Shown here: positions 1 through 11,114 of the stretch, piece after piece
Layout of the letters: each line of letters opens with the position of its first letter
Numbering within the stretch: position 1 is the stretch's first letter
NCBI RefSeq assembly: GCF_014199255.1
Contig: NZ_JACIJF010000002.1
Location: 186,001-250,000 of the forward strand
From: Sphingomonas xinjiangensis
GTDB taxonomy: Bacteria > Pseudomonadota > Alphaproteobacteria > Sphingomonadales > Sphingomonadaceae
Direction of reading: 5' to 3'
DNA length: 64,000 bases
The notes under the pieces: model-generated
Told to the model about the DNA's origin: nothing
Databases searched by the model: none
The model's input: only the letters and a program-made list of their open reading frames with translations
Translations under genes and position numbers: made by a program

Positions 1-568
<568 letters not shown>

Positions 569-606
569 TTTTCCCTACCTTCTGATCTGAATATCCGCGC
601 CGCTAA

Positions 607-630
607 GGGACTCGCCGGAAGGCGAGCCCC
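607..630 (-). terminator. GC-rich hairpin between fusA and tuf (attenuator-like)
   Basis: The gap between fusA and tuf holds a strong inverted repeat (GGGaCTCGCC, loop ggaa, GGCGAGcCCC). On the minus strand it is followed only by a weak CTTAG stretch rather than a U-run. It may partially terminate or act as a processing site between the two elongation factor genes. The structure is seen; the function is inferred. Confidence 0.4.
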
Positions 631-666
631 ATAACGACTGTTTTGACTGATTGCCAGCCCGGCGCG

Positions 667-2763
<2,097 letters not shown>

Positions 2764-2821
2764 GTGTCTTCTCCAATGCCGCCACGCGGCGGGCTGAAAC
2801 CTAGGTCGGGCCGTACCTCAA

Positions 2822-2909
2822 CCCATTCGGGCTGAGCTTGTCGAAGCCCTGTACTTCCTTCTTCCCGTGGGGAAAAGGACAGCCCTTCGACAAGCTCAGG
2901 GCGAACGGT
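2822..2909. repeat. Dispersed palindromic repeat (sphingomonad REP-like)
   Basis: Two arms face each other between rpsG and fusA: the left contains gctgagcttgtcgaagccct and the right contains cccttcgacaagctcagggc. The right arm is the near-perfect reverse complement of the left. Short palindromes of this sequence are, from general knowledge, scattered through sphingomonad and some other proteobacterial genomes. Here the pair can fold into a long hairpin in the rpsG-fusA mRNA and may modulate fusA expression. Confidence 0.7.
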
Positions 2910-2954
2910 GATTGGGGTGAGAGCCTGAACTCCCACCCCATATAGTGTCGCTTT

Positions 2955-3425
2955 TTACCAGCGGTAGTGGCTGAAGGCGCGGTTCGCTTCGGCCATACGG
3001 TGGGTGTCTTCGCGCTTCTTCACCGCGTTGCCGCGATTGTTGGCGGCATCCATCAGTTCGCCCGAAAGGCGACCCGACATGGTGTGCTCGCTGCGGTTGC
3101 GGGCCGAGGTGATCAGCCAGCGGATCGCCAGCGCCTGGGCGCGCTCGGGGCGCACTTCGACGGGAACCTGGTAGGTCGCACCGCCGACGCGGCGGCTGCG
3201 CACTTCGATGCCCGGCTTGATGTTGTTCAGCGCGTCATGGAACACGCCGATCGGCTCGCGCTTGGCGCGCTGCTCGACGGTGGTGAGCGCCGAATAGACG
3301 ATGTTCTCGGCGACGGACTTCTTGCCGTCCAGCATCACCGAGTTCATGAACTTGGACAGAACCTCATCACCATATACGGGATCAGGCAGGATTTCCCGCT
3401 TTTCGGGACGACGACGACGAGCCAT
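2955..3425 (-). CDS. rpsG: 30S ribosomal protein S7
   Basis: S7 nucleates assembly of the 30S head domain and lines the E site. The product from the ATG at 3425 is 156 residues, the normal bacterial length, starting [20 protein letters not shown] and ending NRAFSHYRW. The open frame extends upstream to a GTG at 3485, but those 20 residues are not part of the family, so the inner ATG is chosen. Its position between rpsL and fusA is the canonical str operon arrangement. Confidence 0.97.
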   Translation of the reverse strand: MARRRRPEKREILPDPVYGDEVLSKFMNSVMLDGKKSVAENIVYSALTTVEQRAKREPIGVFHDALNNIKPGIEVRSRRVGGATYQVPVEVRPERAQALAIRWLITSARNRSEHTMSGRLSGELMDAANNRGNAVKKREDTHRMAEANRAFSHYRW

Positions 3426-3524
3426 CTTGAACTTCCTTCTAAACTTCAGCTGATCCGGAACCTCTGGGCCCCATCGAAGCAGCACTTCGATGGAAAGCCG
3501 CGTCCGGGGCTTACTATGGCTGGA

Positions 3525-3896
3525 TTACTTGGGACGCTTCGCGCCGTACTTCGAACGGCTCTGCTTGCGGTCCTTGACGCCCTGCGTGTCGAGCACGCCG
3601 CGCAGCACGTGGTAGCGCACACCGGGAAGATCGCGCACACGGCCGCCGCGGATCAGCACAACCGAGTGCTCCTGAAGGTTGTGGCCTTCACCCGGGATGT
3701 AGCTGATGACTTCGCGCTGGTTGGTCAGGCGAACCTTGGCCACCTTGCGAAGCGCCGAGTTCGGCTTCTTCGGAGTCGTCGTGTAAACGCGGGTGCAAAC
3801 GCCGCGCTTCTGCGGGTTCTGTTCCATCGCAGGGACCTTGGACTTGGCCTTCTGCGGTTCGCGACCCTTGCGGATCAGCTGGTTGATCGTTGGCAT
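3525..3896 (-). CDS. rpsL: 30S ribosomal protein S12, natural Arg88 form
   Basis: S12 sits at the decoding centre and is the classical streptomycin-resistance protein. The 123-residue product starts [20 protein letters not shown]; four upstream in-frame residues (MKGF) are not family-like. The first hot spot is wild type (TPKKPNSA, Lys43), but the second reads GGRVRDLPG, with Arg88 (codon 3633-3635) where most bacteria have lysine. In other bacteria Lys88Arg lowers streptomycin sensitivity, and sphingomonads are known for intrinsic streptomycin resistance. It is the first gene of the minus-strand str operon. Confidence 0.97.
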   Translation of the reverse strand: MPTINQLIRKGREPQKAKSKVPAMEQNPQKRGVCTRVYTTTPKKPNSALRKVAKVRLTNQREVISYIPGEGHNLQEHSVVLIRGGRVRDLPGVRYHVLRGVLDTQGVKDRKQSRSKYGAKRPK

Positions 3897-4146
3897 GAAG
3901 CCCTTCACCTTTTCTACGGTACCGGGCGAACCCGGCGGTTACTTTGCTGGAGCCCTGAGAAGAGAATACGAAAAAGCACGGGGTATCCGTGGATCCCCCG
4001 GGCCATTGCGTCCCCAGCAACGTTCAGCTCTTTGTCCCGCGAGGTTTAATGGCCAAAAGCCTCCTCATGGGAACGGTCGCGCCTATACCTGCGGCGCGGG
4101 TGGCGGTCAATGCCCCTGCCCCTTGTGGCGCTGGCCTTGCCCACAA
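3897..4146. other. Non-coding leader/promoter region of the str operon
   Basis: No convincing open frame is seen between the rpsL start and the terminator of the DUF4142 gene. The segment must hold the minus-strand promoter of the str operon, but I cannot single out a clear -35/-10 pair. Confidence 0.4.
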
Positions 4147-4180
4147 CAAAAAGGGCGCACTTCCCGCAGAAGCGCGCCCT
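4147..4180 (-). terminator. Rho-independent terminator of the DUF4142 gene
   Basis: The + strand reads aaaaagggcgcactt, a short loop, then aagcgcgccct. On the minus strand this is an 11-bp GC-rich stem with one mismatch, directly followed by TTTTTG. It lies just after the stop codon of the DUF4142 gene and insulates the str operon from it. Confidence 0.8.
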
Positions 4181-4202
4181 CTCCGTCCGATGGGCTCGGA
4201 GC

Positions 4203-4805
4203 TTAGAGGCTCTTGATCTTGGTCAGGTGCGATTGCACCACCTTCTGCGCGTCGGCAGCGAAGGCCTTCAGCGCAGCCACGTCGCCATCCGACTCATAAC
4301 CCTTGAGCAGAGTCAGCGCCTTTTCATGCGCAACCGTTTGCTGCTGCTTGAACAGCGCGTCGAACGCCGCACCCTCGGCCTTTTCCAGCGCGGCCAAGTT
4401 CGCTTCCTGCTCGGCGTTCAGCGCCGGGTTCGGCACAATCGCCGGCTCGGCCTTGGCACCCGCGGCGGTCAGCTTCTGAGTCGACTCGGTATGATGCTGG
4501 ACGATCATGCCGCCAAAGTCCTTCAGCGCCTGGTTCTGCGCCTTTTCCTGCGCCATCTTGCCCGATTGAATCTCGAAGAAGTCGCTCGCGCCGACATCGT
4601 TGGCGAACTTCTGCGAAGGAGTCGCCGCCTCGCCGGTCATCAGCGCATTGTCGGCTTCGTTGCCAGGCGTCATCGCATCGGTCGCCAGACCGGCGTTGCT
4701 AACACCACCATCCGCCGTGTTGGCCGTGCTGTTCTCGGTCGTGCCGCCGTTGCAAGCCGCCAGCGCCAGCGCGGGCAGAAGCCCGAGGGTCAGAATCTTC
4801 TTCAT
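4203..4805 (-). CDS. DUF4142 family lipoprotein
   Basis: The 200-residue product begins with a lipoprotein signal (MKKILTLGLLPALALAAC); the LAAC lipobox gives a mature Cys at about residue 18, followed by a Thr/Ser/Asn-rich linker. From about residue 65 it has the DUF4142 pattern: FANDVGASDFFEIQSGKMA, then a helix with MIVQHHTE and a second with VAHEKALTLL. The paired histidines resemble ferritin-like four-helix domains. No enzymatic role is established. It is monocistronic, with its own terminator, and likely sits in the outer or inner membrane facing the periplasm. Confidence 0.85.
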   Translation of the reverse strand: MKKILTLGLLPALALAACNGGTTENSTANTADGGVSNAGLATDAMTPGNEADNALMTGEAATPSQKFANDVGASDFFEIQSGKMAQEKAQNQALKDFGGMIVQHHTESTQKLTAAGAKAEPAIVPNPALNAEQEANLAALEKAEGAAFDALFKQQQTVAHEKALTLLKGYESDGDVAALKAFAADAQKVVQSHLTKIKSL

Positions 4806-4882
4806 GTTAGGCAGTCCTTCTCCGAAGCTGCCACAACGGGGATGCGGCGCAGATGTTCCGCGTGCGAGACGAAGAGCGGCGC

Positions 4883-6211
4883 CTACAGAGTGCGCAGTTC
4901 GGCAAGGAAACCGCCGACCTGGCTGGACAGCGCTTCCGCCTCGCCTTGCAGGCGCTGCGCCACGCCCGCCATGTGGTGCGCGCCGGCCGAGGCGTGCCGC
5001 GAGGATTCGCCGATCGCTTCCATTTCGTGGCGGATGCCCTCTCCCGCTTCCACCGCCTCCGCAACATTGTGCGCGATGCCTCGCGTGGCGACTTCCTGTG
5101 CCGCGACCGCCGAGCGGACGCTCGCCGCCATCGCCGCCATCGCGGCGATCGCGGCTTCTACTCGGCCATGGCCGTGCGCCACGTCCTCGATGCCGGCGCG
5201 GATGTCGCCAACATGGCTGGCGACCTTCGCCGCGGCCATGCCGGTCTGGTTCGACAGCTGCTTCACTTCGTTGGCGACCACGGTGAAACCCCTGCCCGCC
5301 TCGCCGGCTCGCGCCGCCTCGATCGTCGCGTTCAGCGCCAACAGGTTCACTTGCCGGGCGATGTCGCCGATCATGCCCACCACCGAATCGATCGTCTGGG
5401 CGGCAAGGATCAACGCACGGGTGTGCTCGCCGCCGAGCTGCACCAACGCCGCCGCTTCCTCGGCAGCGACACTTGCTGACTGCGATTCGCGCCCAATCGC
5501 AGTCAGCGTCATGGCAAGGTCGGTGCCGCGCGCGGCGATCTCGGCCATATTGTCGCTGGTCTGCGCCGCCGCGGCAGCCACTGCGGTGGCCCGCTCGCCC
5601 ACTTCCACTGCCCGATCGGCAGTACCCGCGGCGCCTTGCTGCAACTCAGCCGCCAGCGCACGCATCGCCTGTGCCAGCACGTCCACTTGCCCTTCGAACC
5701 GCTCGCTCGCCTGCTCGATCCGCTCGGCGCGCGCGACGCGCAGCTTGGCGGTCTCACGCTCATGCTCGGCGGCCAGATGCACCAGCCGGCGATTGTTGAT
5801 CACGGCGTGCAGTCGCCCGTCACGCACGATGATCATCCCCTCTGAACCGTTGGCGGCGCGATAGGCGTGGATCATCGCACCGATGTCCAGCGACGCTTCC
5901 GCCACCGGACAGGGCCGCACGTGCCGTGCCACGCCATGGCCATAGCTCGGGTTGCGCAGCAGCGCGTGACCGAATGGGTTGAGCAGCAGCCGGCGCACGT
6001 CCTTCTCGAAAATCGCGCCGACAGGACGCATGGCGCCGTCCAGCACCGGCATCACCCGCAGGTCGGGGTCGGCGGTGAACGCTTTCACTGCCTTGAACAC
6101 TGAATCCTCCAGCGTCAGCCAGGGCGGATCGATCTCGCACGGCAGCAGCCAATTCCCGGAAGCGGCGACAGGCGGAACAAGGGACAAAGCGGCAGCGGGC
6201 ATGCCCTGCAT
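4883..6211 (-). CDS. Soluble methyl-accepting chemotaxis protein with N-terminal CBS-like pair
   Basis: The 442-residue protein has no transmembrane segment or signal peptide. Residues 30-160 look like a CBS-type module ([52 protein letters not shown]). A long alanine-rich coiled coil follows, with the conserved chemoreceptor hairpin tip [20 protein letters not shown] and [16 protein letters not shown] near residues 290-330. The hairpin interacts with CheA/CheW, so the protein probably passes a cytoplasmic signal, perhaps nucleotide binding at the CBS pair, to a chemotaxis-like array. No che genes are in the window. The second methylation helix lacks a clear CheR-docking pentapeptide. Confidence 0.88.
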   Translation of the reverse strand: MQGMPAAALSLVPPVAASGNWLLPCEIDPPWLTLEDSVFKAVKAFTADPDLRVMPVLDGAMRPVGAIFEKDVRRLLLNPFGHALLRNPSYGHGVARHVRPCPVAEASLDIGAMIHAYRAANGSEGMIIVRDGRLHAVINNRRLVHLAAEHERETAKLRVARAERIEQASERFEGQVDVLAQAMRALAAELQQGAAGTADRAVEVGERATAVAAAAAQTSDNMAEIAARGTDLAMTLTAIGRESQSASVAAEEAAALVQLGGEHTRALILAAQTIDSVVGMIGDIARQVNLLALNATIEAARAGEAGRGFTVVANEVKQLSNQTGMAAAKVASHVGDIRAGIEDVAHGHGRVEAAIAAMAAMAASVRSAVAAQEVATRGIAHNVAEAVEAGEGIRHEMEAIGESSRHASAGAHHMAGVAQRLQGEAEALSSQVGGFLAELRTL

Positions 6212-6224
6212 AGAACAGGTGTTG

Positions 6225-6241
6225 GTAAAATCAGGTTTTAC
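6225..6241. promoter_or_regulatory. Inverted repeat GTAAAA-N5-TTTTAC upstream of the chemoreceptor
   Basis: A perfect 6-bp inverted repeat with a 5-nt spacer lies 14 nt upstream of the chemoreceptor start, in the divergent region shared with the btu riboswitch. It could be an operator or part of an AT-rich promoter. Nothing identifies the protein that might bind. Confidence 0.3.
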
Positions 6242-6317
6242 GGTTGATTACATTACGGAGACAAAACCATCTTTTTCGCAGTTGCAGCAGGTGCGGCCAA
6301 GCCCTAGAGCGCGTCCA

Positions 6318-6482
6318 AGTAAAGGGTGTCCCTTGCAAGAGGGATGAAAATGGGAAATCGGTGCAAAGCCGATGCTGCCCCCGCAACTGTAACCGGCGAG
6401 CGTAGCGCACCGTGCCACTGGGAAAACCCGGGAAGGCTGCGCGAACACGCGAAGACCCGGAAGCCAGGAGACCTGCCCTTCA
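6318..6482 (+). ncRNA. Cobalamin (AdoCbl) riboswitch
   Basis: The leader of btuB contains the conserved B12 riboswitch core in order: tgggaaatcggtgcaaagcc, then GCTGCCCCCGCAACTGTAA (6374-6392, the B12 box), GCCACTG, a GGGAAGG segment, and finally GGAAGCCAGGAGACCTGCC near 6459-6477. This RNA binds adenosylcobalamin and lowers expression when the vitamin is plentiful. No U-tract terminator is visible downstream. A short cgggga/tccccg hairpin and the RBS-proximal sequence suggest control of translation initiation, which is an inference. Confidence 0.95.
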
Positions 6483-6609
6483 CTTGTCGATTCCTTTGCG
6501 CGGGCGGGGTGCACCGGGCGAACGGGGAGAGAAATCCCCGCGTGAGCGACACCACATCGGGTCGCCGCGTCTGCATGTGCGGGGCGATCCTTTATCAAGG
6601 TGTCTTGCA

Positions 6610-8457
6610 GTGAAGACGTTCAAGCTTTTCCTTTTCGCCGGTGCGGCACTCACTCCGGTTTCGGCCTATGCCCAGACCGAGGTCCCCGAGGACGAACAGG
6701 TCGTCGTGGTCGCCAGCGGCGTGCCGCAAAACGCCGACACCACCGGTCGCGCCGTCACGGTGCTCGATCGTGAGACCATCGAGACGCGCCAGACTGTCTC
6801 GCTGTCCGACTTGCTGACGACCACCGCTGGCGTAAGCGTCACGCGCAGCGGCGGCGCCGGCGCGCTCACTGCGGTTCGTATCCGCGGTGCCGACGACGCG
6901 CAGACCCTGGTCTTGATCGACGGCGTACGCGTGAACGATCCTTCCGCTCCAGCCGGCGCCTTCGATTTCGGCAACCTGCTCACCGGCTCCATCGAGCGGG
7001 TCGAGGTGTTGCGCGGCGCCAATTCGGTCGTCTGGGGCAGCCAGGCGATCGGCGGCGTCGTCAACGTCGTCACCGAAGCGCCGATTGGCGGCATCAAGGC
7101 GCGTGCCAACGCTGAATATGGCTATGCCGATCAGGTGTCCGCCAACGCCGCGATCGCCGGCGGCACGCAGACCGTCCAGGGCGGCTTCACCGCCGGCTAC
7201 TTCCGGACCGACGGCATTTCGACGGCGGCAAACGGCACTGAGGCTGACGGCTTCCGCCAGTATAATGCCAGTGGCCGCCTGCGCGTCGAGTTCGCGCCCG
7301 GTATCGGGCTGGACCTGCGCGGTTATTATGCCGACTCACGCGCGGACCTCGACGGCTACCTCTCCATCCCCCCTTATTCCTTCGGGGACACTGACGAGTT
7401 CGCCACGACGCAGGAACTTTATGGTTATGCGGGCCTGTTCGCGGATATCGGGCCGATCTCCAACCGCGTGGCCTTCACGATCGCGGATATCAACCGCGAC
7501 AATTTCGCCGACGATTCCAGCGTCACCCCCATCTATCTCTATCGCGGCCGCAGTGAACGGTATGAATATCGCGGCGACGCCGCGTTCTCCGATCAGTTGC
7601 GTCTGACCTTTGGCGCCGAGCAGGAAAATCTCCGCTTTTATGATGGCAGCCAGACCAACCGCGCCGACATCACCAGCGTGTTCGGACAGGCGATCGTAAC
7701 CCCCGTCGAGCAGGTCACGATCACCGGCGGCGTACGCAACGACAATCACAGCCGCTTCGGCGATTTCACCAGCTGGGGCGCCTCCACTGCGATCCGTCCG
7801 CTGGACGGCACGCTGCTGCGCGCCAGCTATAGCGAAGGCTTCAAGGCGCCGACGCTGTACCAGCTGTTCGCGCCCTTCTACGGCACCGATACGCTCGCGC
7901 CGGAAACCGCGAAGAGCTGGGATGTCGGCATCGAGCAGTCCGCGCTCGACGGCGCGGCCAAGCTCGGCTTGACCTATTTCCACCGCAATACGCGCAATCA
8001 GATCGATTTCGACCTGGTGAACTCGGTCTACGCCAATGTCGCCCGTGCTCATGCCGAGGGCGTCGAGGTCGAACTCGCGCTCAAGCCCGTCGACGCGCTC
8101 ACCTTCACCGCCAACTACACCTACACCGATACCGAGAACCGCTCGGCAGGCTACCAGGGCAACGATCTCGCCCGCCGTCCGCGCGATGTCGCCAGCGTTT
8201 CGGCGGATTACCGCTTTCCGTTCGGTCTGTCGCTCGGCGGCACCGTCACGATGATCGGCGACAGCCTCAACGAAGCGTCGAACCGTACCCGGCTCGACGG
8301 CTTCGCGATCGGCAGCGTGCGTGCCGAGCTGCCGATCAACCAGCTGCTCTCGGTCTATGGCCGGGTCGAGAACGTCACCGACGCGCGCTACCAGGTGGTC
8401 TCCGGCTATGGCACCTATGGCCGCTCGGCTTTTGCCGGCGTCCGGTTGCGCTACTGA
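6610..8457 (+). CDS. btuB: TonB-dependent outer-membrane vitamin B12 receptor BtuB
   Basis: BtuB imports cobalamin across the outer membrane using TonB energy. The chosen GTG start (AAGGTG ribosome-binding site nearby) gives 615 residues with a signal peptide (VKTFKLFLFAGAALTPVSAYA). Then come the TonB-box region, a plug domain (GVSVTRSGGAGALTAVRIRG, VLIDGVRVND, VEVLRGANSVVWGSQAIGGVVNV) and a 22-strand-type barrel ending with a terminal aromatic-rich strand (RSAFAGVRLRY). The frame is open upstream into the riboswitch, but that part is not family-like. It is first in the btuBFCD operon, directly under the cobalamin riboswitch. Confidence 0.94.
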   Translation: MKTFKLFLFAGAALTPVSAYAQTEVPEDEQVVVVASGVPQNADTTGRAVTVLDRETIETRQTVSLSDLLTTTAGVSVTRSGGAGALTAVRIRGADDAQTLVLIDGVRVNDPSAPAGAFDFGNLLTGSIERVEVLRGANSVVWGSQAIGGVVNVVTEAPIGGIKARANAEYGYADQVSANAAIAGGTQTVQGGFTAGYFRTDGISTAANGTEADGFRQYNASGRLRVEFAPGIGLDLRGYYADSRADLDGYLSIPPYSFGDTDEFATTQELYGYAGLFADIGPISNRVAFTIADINRDNFADDSSVTPIYLYRGRSERYEYRGDAAFSDQLRLTFGAEQENLRFYDGSQTNRADITSVFGQAIVTPVEQVTITGGVRNDNHSRFGDFTSWGASTAIRPLDGTLLRASYSEGFKAPTLYQLFAPFYGTDTLAPETAKSWDVGIEQSALDGAAKLGLTYFHRNTRNQIDFDLVNSVYANVARAHAEGVEVELALKPVDALTFTANYTYTDTENRSAGYQGNDLARRPRDVASVSADYRFPFGLSLGGTVTMIGDSLNEASNRTRLDGFAIGSVRAELPINQLLSVYGRVENVTDARYQVVSGYGTYGRSAFAGVRLRY

Positions 8458-9278
8458 TGCGGCGCGCCGCGTTTCTCTGCTTGGTTCTGGCAGGATGCGC
8501 GGCGCCCCCGTCCCGCACCGGCGGGATCGTGTCGCTCAATCCCTGCGCGGACGCGATGCTGATCGAACTGGTCGCGCCTGAACGCATCACGGCAATCAGC
8601 CGCTACTCCAAGGATCCGCGCGCCAGCTCCATCCCGCCAGAGGTGGCGGCAAGCCTCCCCGCCACCTCTGGCAGTGCCGAGGAAGTGATCACGCTGCGTC
8701 CCTCGCTGGTGGTGGCGAGCAGCTACACCGCCCCCTCCACGCGTGAGGCTTTCGCCCGCGCCGGCCTCAAGACGCTCTACCTCGACATCCCGCCCACCAT
8801 CGACGCCAACAAGGCGCAAATTCGCGAACTCGCCGCCGCGGTCGGCGCGCCCGCTAAAGGGGACGCCCTGGTCGCCCGTATCGATGCCGCCGTCCGCGAC
8901 GCGCACAGCAACACGCCGCCTGTCACGGCTTTGTTATGGATCGGCGGCAATCTGGCTACGGGAGGCAGCACGTTGCTCGACGAAATGATGACCAAGGCCG
9001 GCTTCAGCAATCACGCGGCGCATTATGGCCTCACCCACACCGGCTATCTCCCGATCGAACAGGTGCTCGCCGATCCGCCCCGCGCAATCATCGCGCCAGA
9101 GGAAGCGGGCCGCGACGCGGACTCGCGCGCCGCCCAGCTCCGCAAGTGGGCCGTTCGCCGCAGCGGCGCCAAGGTCACACAGGCCGTGTTCCCGCGCGAA
9201 CTGGTCAATTGCGGCGGCCCCGTGATCGTGCCTGCAATGGCGCGTTTGGCGCGAATTCGTCGCGAGATCGCTCGATGA
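8457..9278 (+). CDS. btuF: Cobalamin ABC transporter substrate-binding lipoprotein
   Basis: A periplasmic binding protein of the BtuF/FhuD class that hands cobalamin to the BtuCD importer. The 273-residue product starts with a short lipoprotein signal (MRRAAFLCLVLAGC, lipobox LAGC), so it is probably membrane-anchored rather than free. The two-lobe fold is suggested by IVSLNPCADAMLIELV, an EEVITLRPSLVVASS segment and a C-terminal PPRAIIAPEE. Its ATG overlaps the btuB stop by one base and its end overlaps btuC by four, indicating translational coupling. Confidence 0.87.
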   Translation: MRRAAFLCLVLAGCAAPPSRTGGIVSLNPCADAMLIELVAPERITAISRYSKDPRASSIPPEVAASLPATSGSAEEVITLRPSLVVASSYTAPSTREAFARAGLKTLYLDIPPTIDANKAQIRELAAAVGAPAKGDALVARIDAAVRDAHSNTPPVTALLWIGGNLATGGSTLLDEMMTKAGFSNHAAHYGLTHTGYLPIEQVLADPPRAIIAPEEAGRDADSRAAQLRKWAVRRSGAKVTQAVFPRELVNCGGPVIVPAMARLARIRREIAR

Positions 9279-10246
9279 ACCGCCTTTTCCTGAACCTTTC
9301 GCTGCTGCTCCTGGTCGCATTGCTGTTCGCGGCATCGCTGATGGCGGGAAAGGCGTGGGTGCCCTTCGACGCTTGGTTCTCCGCTGACCCGCGCTGGTGG
9401 ATCATCGCCGAACTCCGCTTCCCCCGCGCGATCCTTGGCACCGCCATCGGCGCCGCCCTGGGTCTCAGCGGCGCGGTCCTTCAGGGCTATCTCCGCAATC
9501 CCCTCGCCGATCCAGCTGTGTTGGGAATATCCTCCAGTGCAGCACTTGGCGCCGTCGCCTCCATTGTCCTCTTCGCAGCGACGGCTCCCCTCGTCATTTT
9601 CTGCGTCGCCATGATAGTCGCCTGCGCCTCCATGCTCCTCCTCGCCGCCCTCGCCTGGCGCTCGGAAGGCGCCGTTGCCTTCATCCTCGCCGGCACGGTG
9701 CTCGCCAGCCTCTCCGCCGCCCTCACCGCCTTCCTCATCTCGGTCGCGCCCAATCCCTGGATGACCGCCGAGATCATTGACTGGCTGATGGGCGCCCTCA
9801 CCGATCGCAGCTTCGGCGAAGTGCAGCTCGCTCTCCCCTTCATCGCTTTGGGCTGCGCCCTTCTCCTTTTTACAGGCCGTTCCCTCGACGCCCTCACGCT
9901 AGGCGAAGACGCCGCCCGCTCCCTCGGCGTCCGCCTAGGGGTCGTGCAGATGCTGGTCGTTCTCGGCACCGGCCTAGCGGTCGGCGCGTCCGTCGCGGTC
10001 ACTGGCATCGTCGGCTTTGTCGGCCTGATCGTTCCGCACCTCTTGCGCCCGCTCACCGGCGCTAGGCCTTCCGCACTGCTGCTCCCGAGCGCGCTGGGCG
10101 GCGCGGCCCTTGTCCTCGCCGCGGACAGCCTGGTCCGCCTCTCCCCCGGCGCGAGCGAGGTCCGTCTCGGCATCGCCATGGCGCTGATCGGCACGCCCTT
10201 CTTCTTCGTGCTTCTGCTCAAGGGACGCCGCGCCTCATGGATCTGA
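9275..10246 (+). CDS. btuC: Cobalamin ABC transporter permease
   Basis: The 323-residue FecCD-family permease has about ten hydrophobic segments. The family motif GAALGLSGAVLQGYLRNPLADP near residue 60 and the GIVGFVGLIVPHLLR coupling region near residue 250 match BtuC. The ATG at 9275 overlaps the btuF stop (ATGA). The frame is open far upstream, but only this start gives a normal N-terminal membrane segment. Two BtuC subunits would pair with two BtuD ATPases in the inner membrane. Confidence 0.92.
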   Translation: MNRLFLNLSLLLLVALLFAASLMAGKAWVPFDAWFSADPRWWIIAELRFPRAILGTAIGAALGLSGAVLQGYLRNPLADPAVLGISSSAALGAVASIVLFAATAPLVIFCVAMIVACASMLLLAALAWRSEGAVAFILAGTVLASLSAALTAFLISVAPNPWMTAEIIDWLMGALTDRSFGEVQLALPFIALGCALLLFTGRSLDALTLGEDAARSLGVRLGVVQMLVVLGTGLAVGASVAVTGIVGFVGLIVPHLLRPLTGARPSALLLPSALGGAALVLAADSLVRLSPGASEVRLGIAMALIGTPFFFVLLLKGRRASWI

Positions 10247-11013
10247 GCGTCACCGATCTCAGCGTCAGCCTCGGCCACCGCCGCGTCCTCGACAGCGTCA
10301 CCGCCGAGTTCCGCCCCGCCCGCGTCACTGCGATCCTCGGGGCCAACGGTTCGGGCAAGAGCACCCTGATCCGCACGATGGCCGGCCTGCTCGATCCCGA
10401 CCGCGGCCATGTCCGCCTCGATCGGCGCTACCTCAACCGCATCTCCGTACGAGAACGTGCCCAACTGCTCGGATACCTGCCGCAGGACGCTTCGGTGCAT
10501 TGGAATGTCGGCGTCCGCGAAGTCGTCGCGCTGGGCCGGCTGCCGCACCGCTCGCCCTTTGCCGGCCCGTCGCAGGCCGACGCGATGGCCATCGGCGCCG
10601 CCTTAGCCGCGACCAATACCAACCACCTCGCCGAACGCGACATGCACGCCCTCTCCGGCGGCGAACGCGCCCGCGTCCTGCTTGCACGGGTCCTAGCGGG
10701 CGAGCCGCAATGGCTCCTCGCCGACGAGCCCTTGGCCAGCCTCGACCCTGTCCACCAGCTTGGCCTCCTTGATCAGCTCCGGACCCTCGCTGCGGGCGGT
10801 ATGGGCGTGGTCATCGTCCTTCACGACCTGATCCAAGCCGCCCGCGCCGCGGATGACGTCCTTCTCCTCAAGGGTGGCCGGGTGGTCGCCTTCGGTCCCG
10901 CCCGCGAGGCGCTCGCCCACCAACCGCTCCGCGACGCCTTCGGTGTCGAGGTGATGGTCGTTCCCGACGAGCAAGGTCGCCTGCTGCCCGTCCCGATCGG
11001 CCTTTCGGCCTGA
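10237..11013 (+). CDS. btuD: Cobalamin ABC transporter ATP-binding protein
   Basis: This 258-residue ATPase of the FecE/BtuD type carries Walker A GANGSGKST (residues 35-43), a Q-loop LGYLPQDASVHW, the signature LSGGERARVLLARVL, Walker B WLLADEPLASLD and the H-loop VIVLHD. It starts within the last 10 bases of btuC, so the four btu genes form one tightly packed operon under the cobalamin riboswitch. No cobalamin biosynthesis genes follow, so this locus is for uptake. Confidence 0.93.
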   Translation: MDLSVTDLSVSLGHRRVLDSVTAEFRPARVTAILGANGSGKSTLIRTMAGLLDPDRGHVRLDRRYLNRISVRERAQLLGYLPQDASVHWNVGVREVVALGRLPHRSPFAGPSQADAMAIGAALAATNTNHLAERDMHALSGGERARVLLARVLAGEPQWLLADEPLASLDPVHQLGLLDQLRTLAAGGMGVVIVLHDLIQAARAADDVLLLKGGRVVAFGPAREALAHQPLRDAFGVEVMVVPDEQGRLLPVPIGLSA

Positions 11014-11114
11014 ACCTCCGGCAGCGGACGGTTGAGTGCCGCTCGCCCCTGTGTCATTGCGCAATAAAATTACATGACGAGTCGGGCCAATGAGCCCGCC
11101 GCAGGAGAGTTTGG

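Noticed and set aside
4110..5864. 584-codon + strand frame opposite the chemoreceptor and DUF4142 genes
   Set aside because: Low-complexity Arg/Ala/Ser composition and full overlap with two recognisable minus-strand genes.
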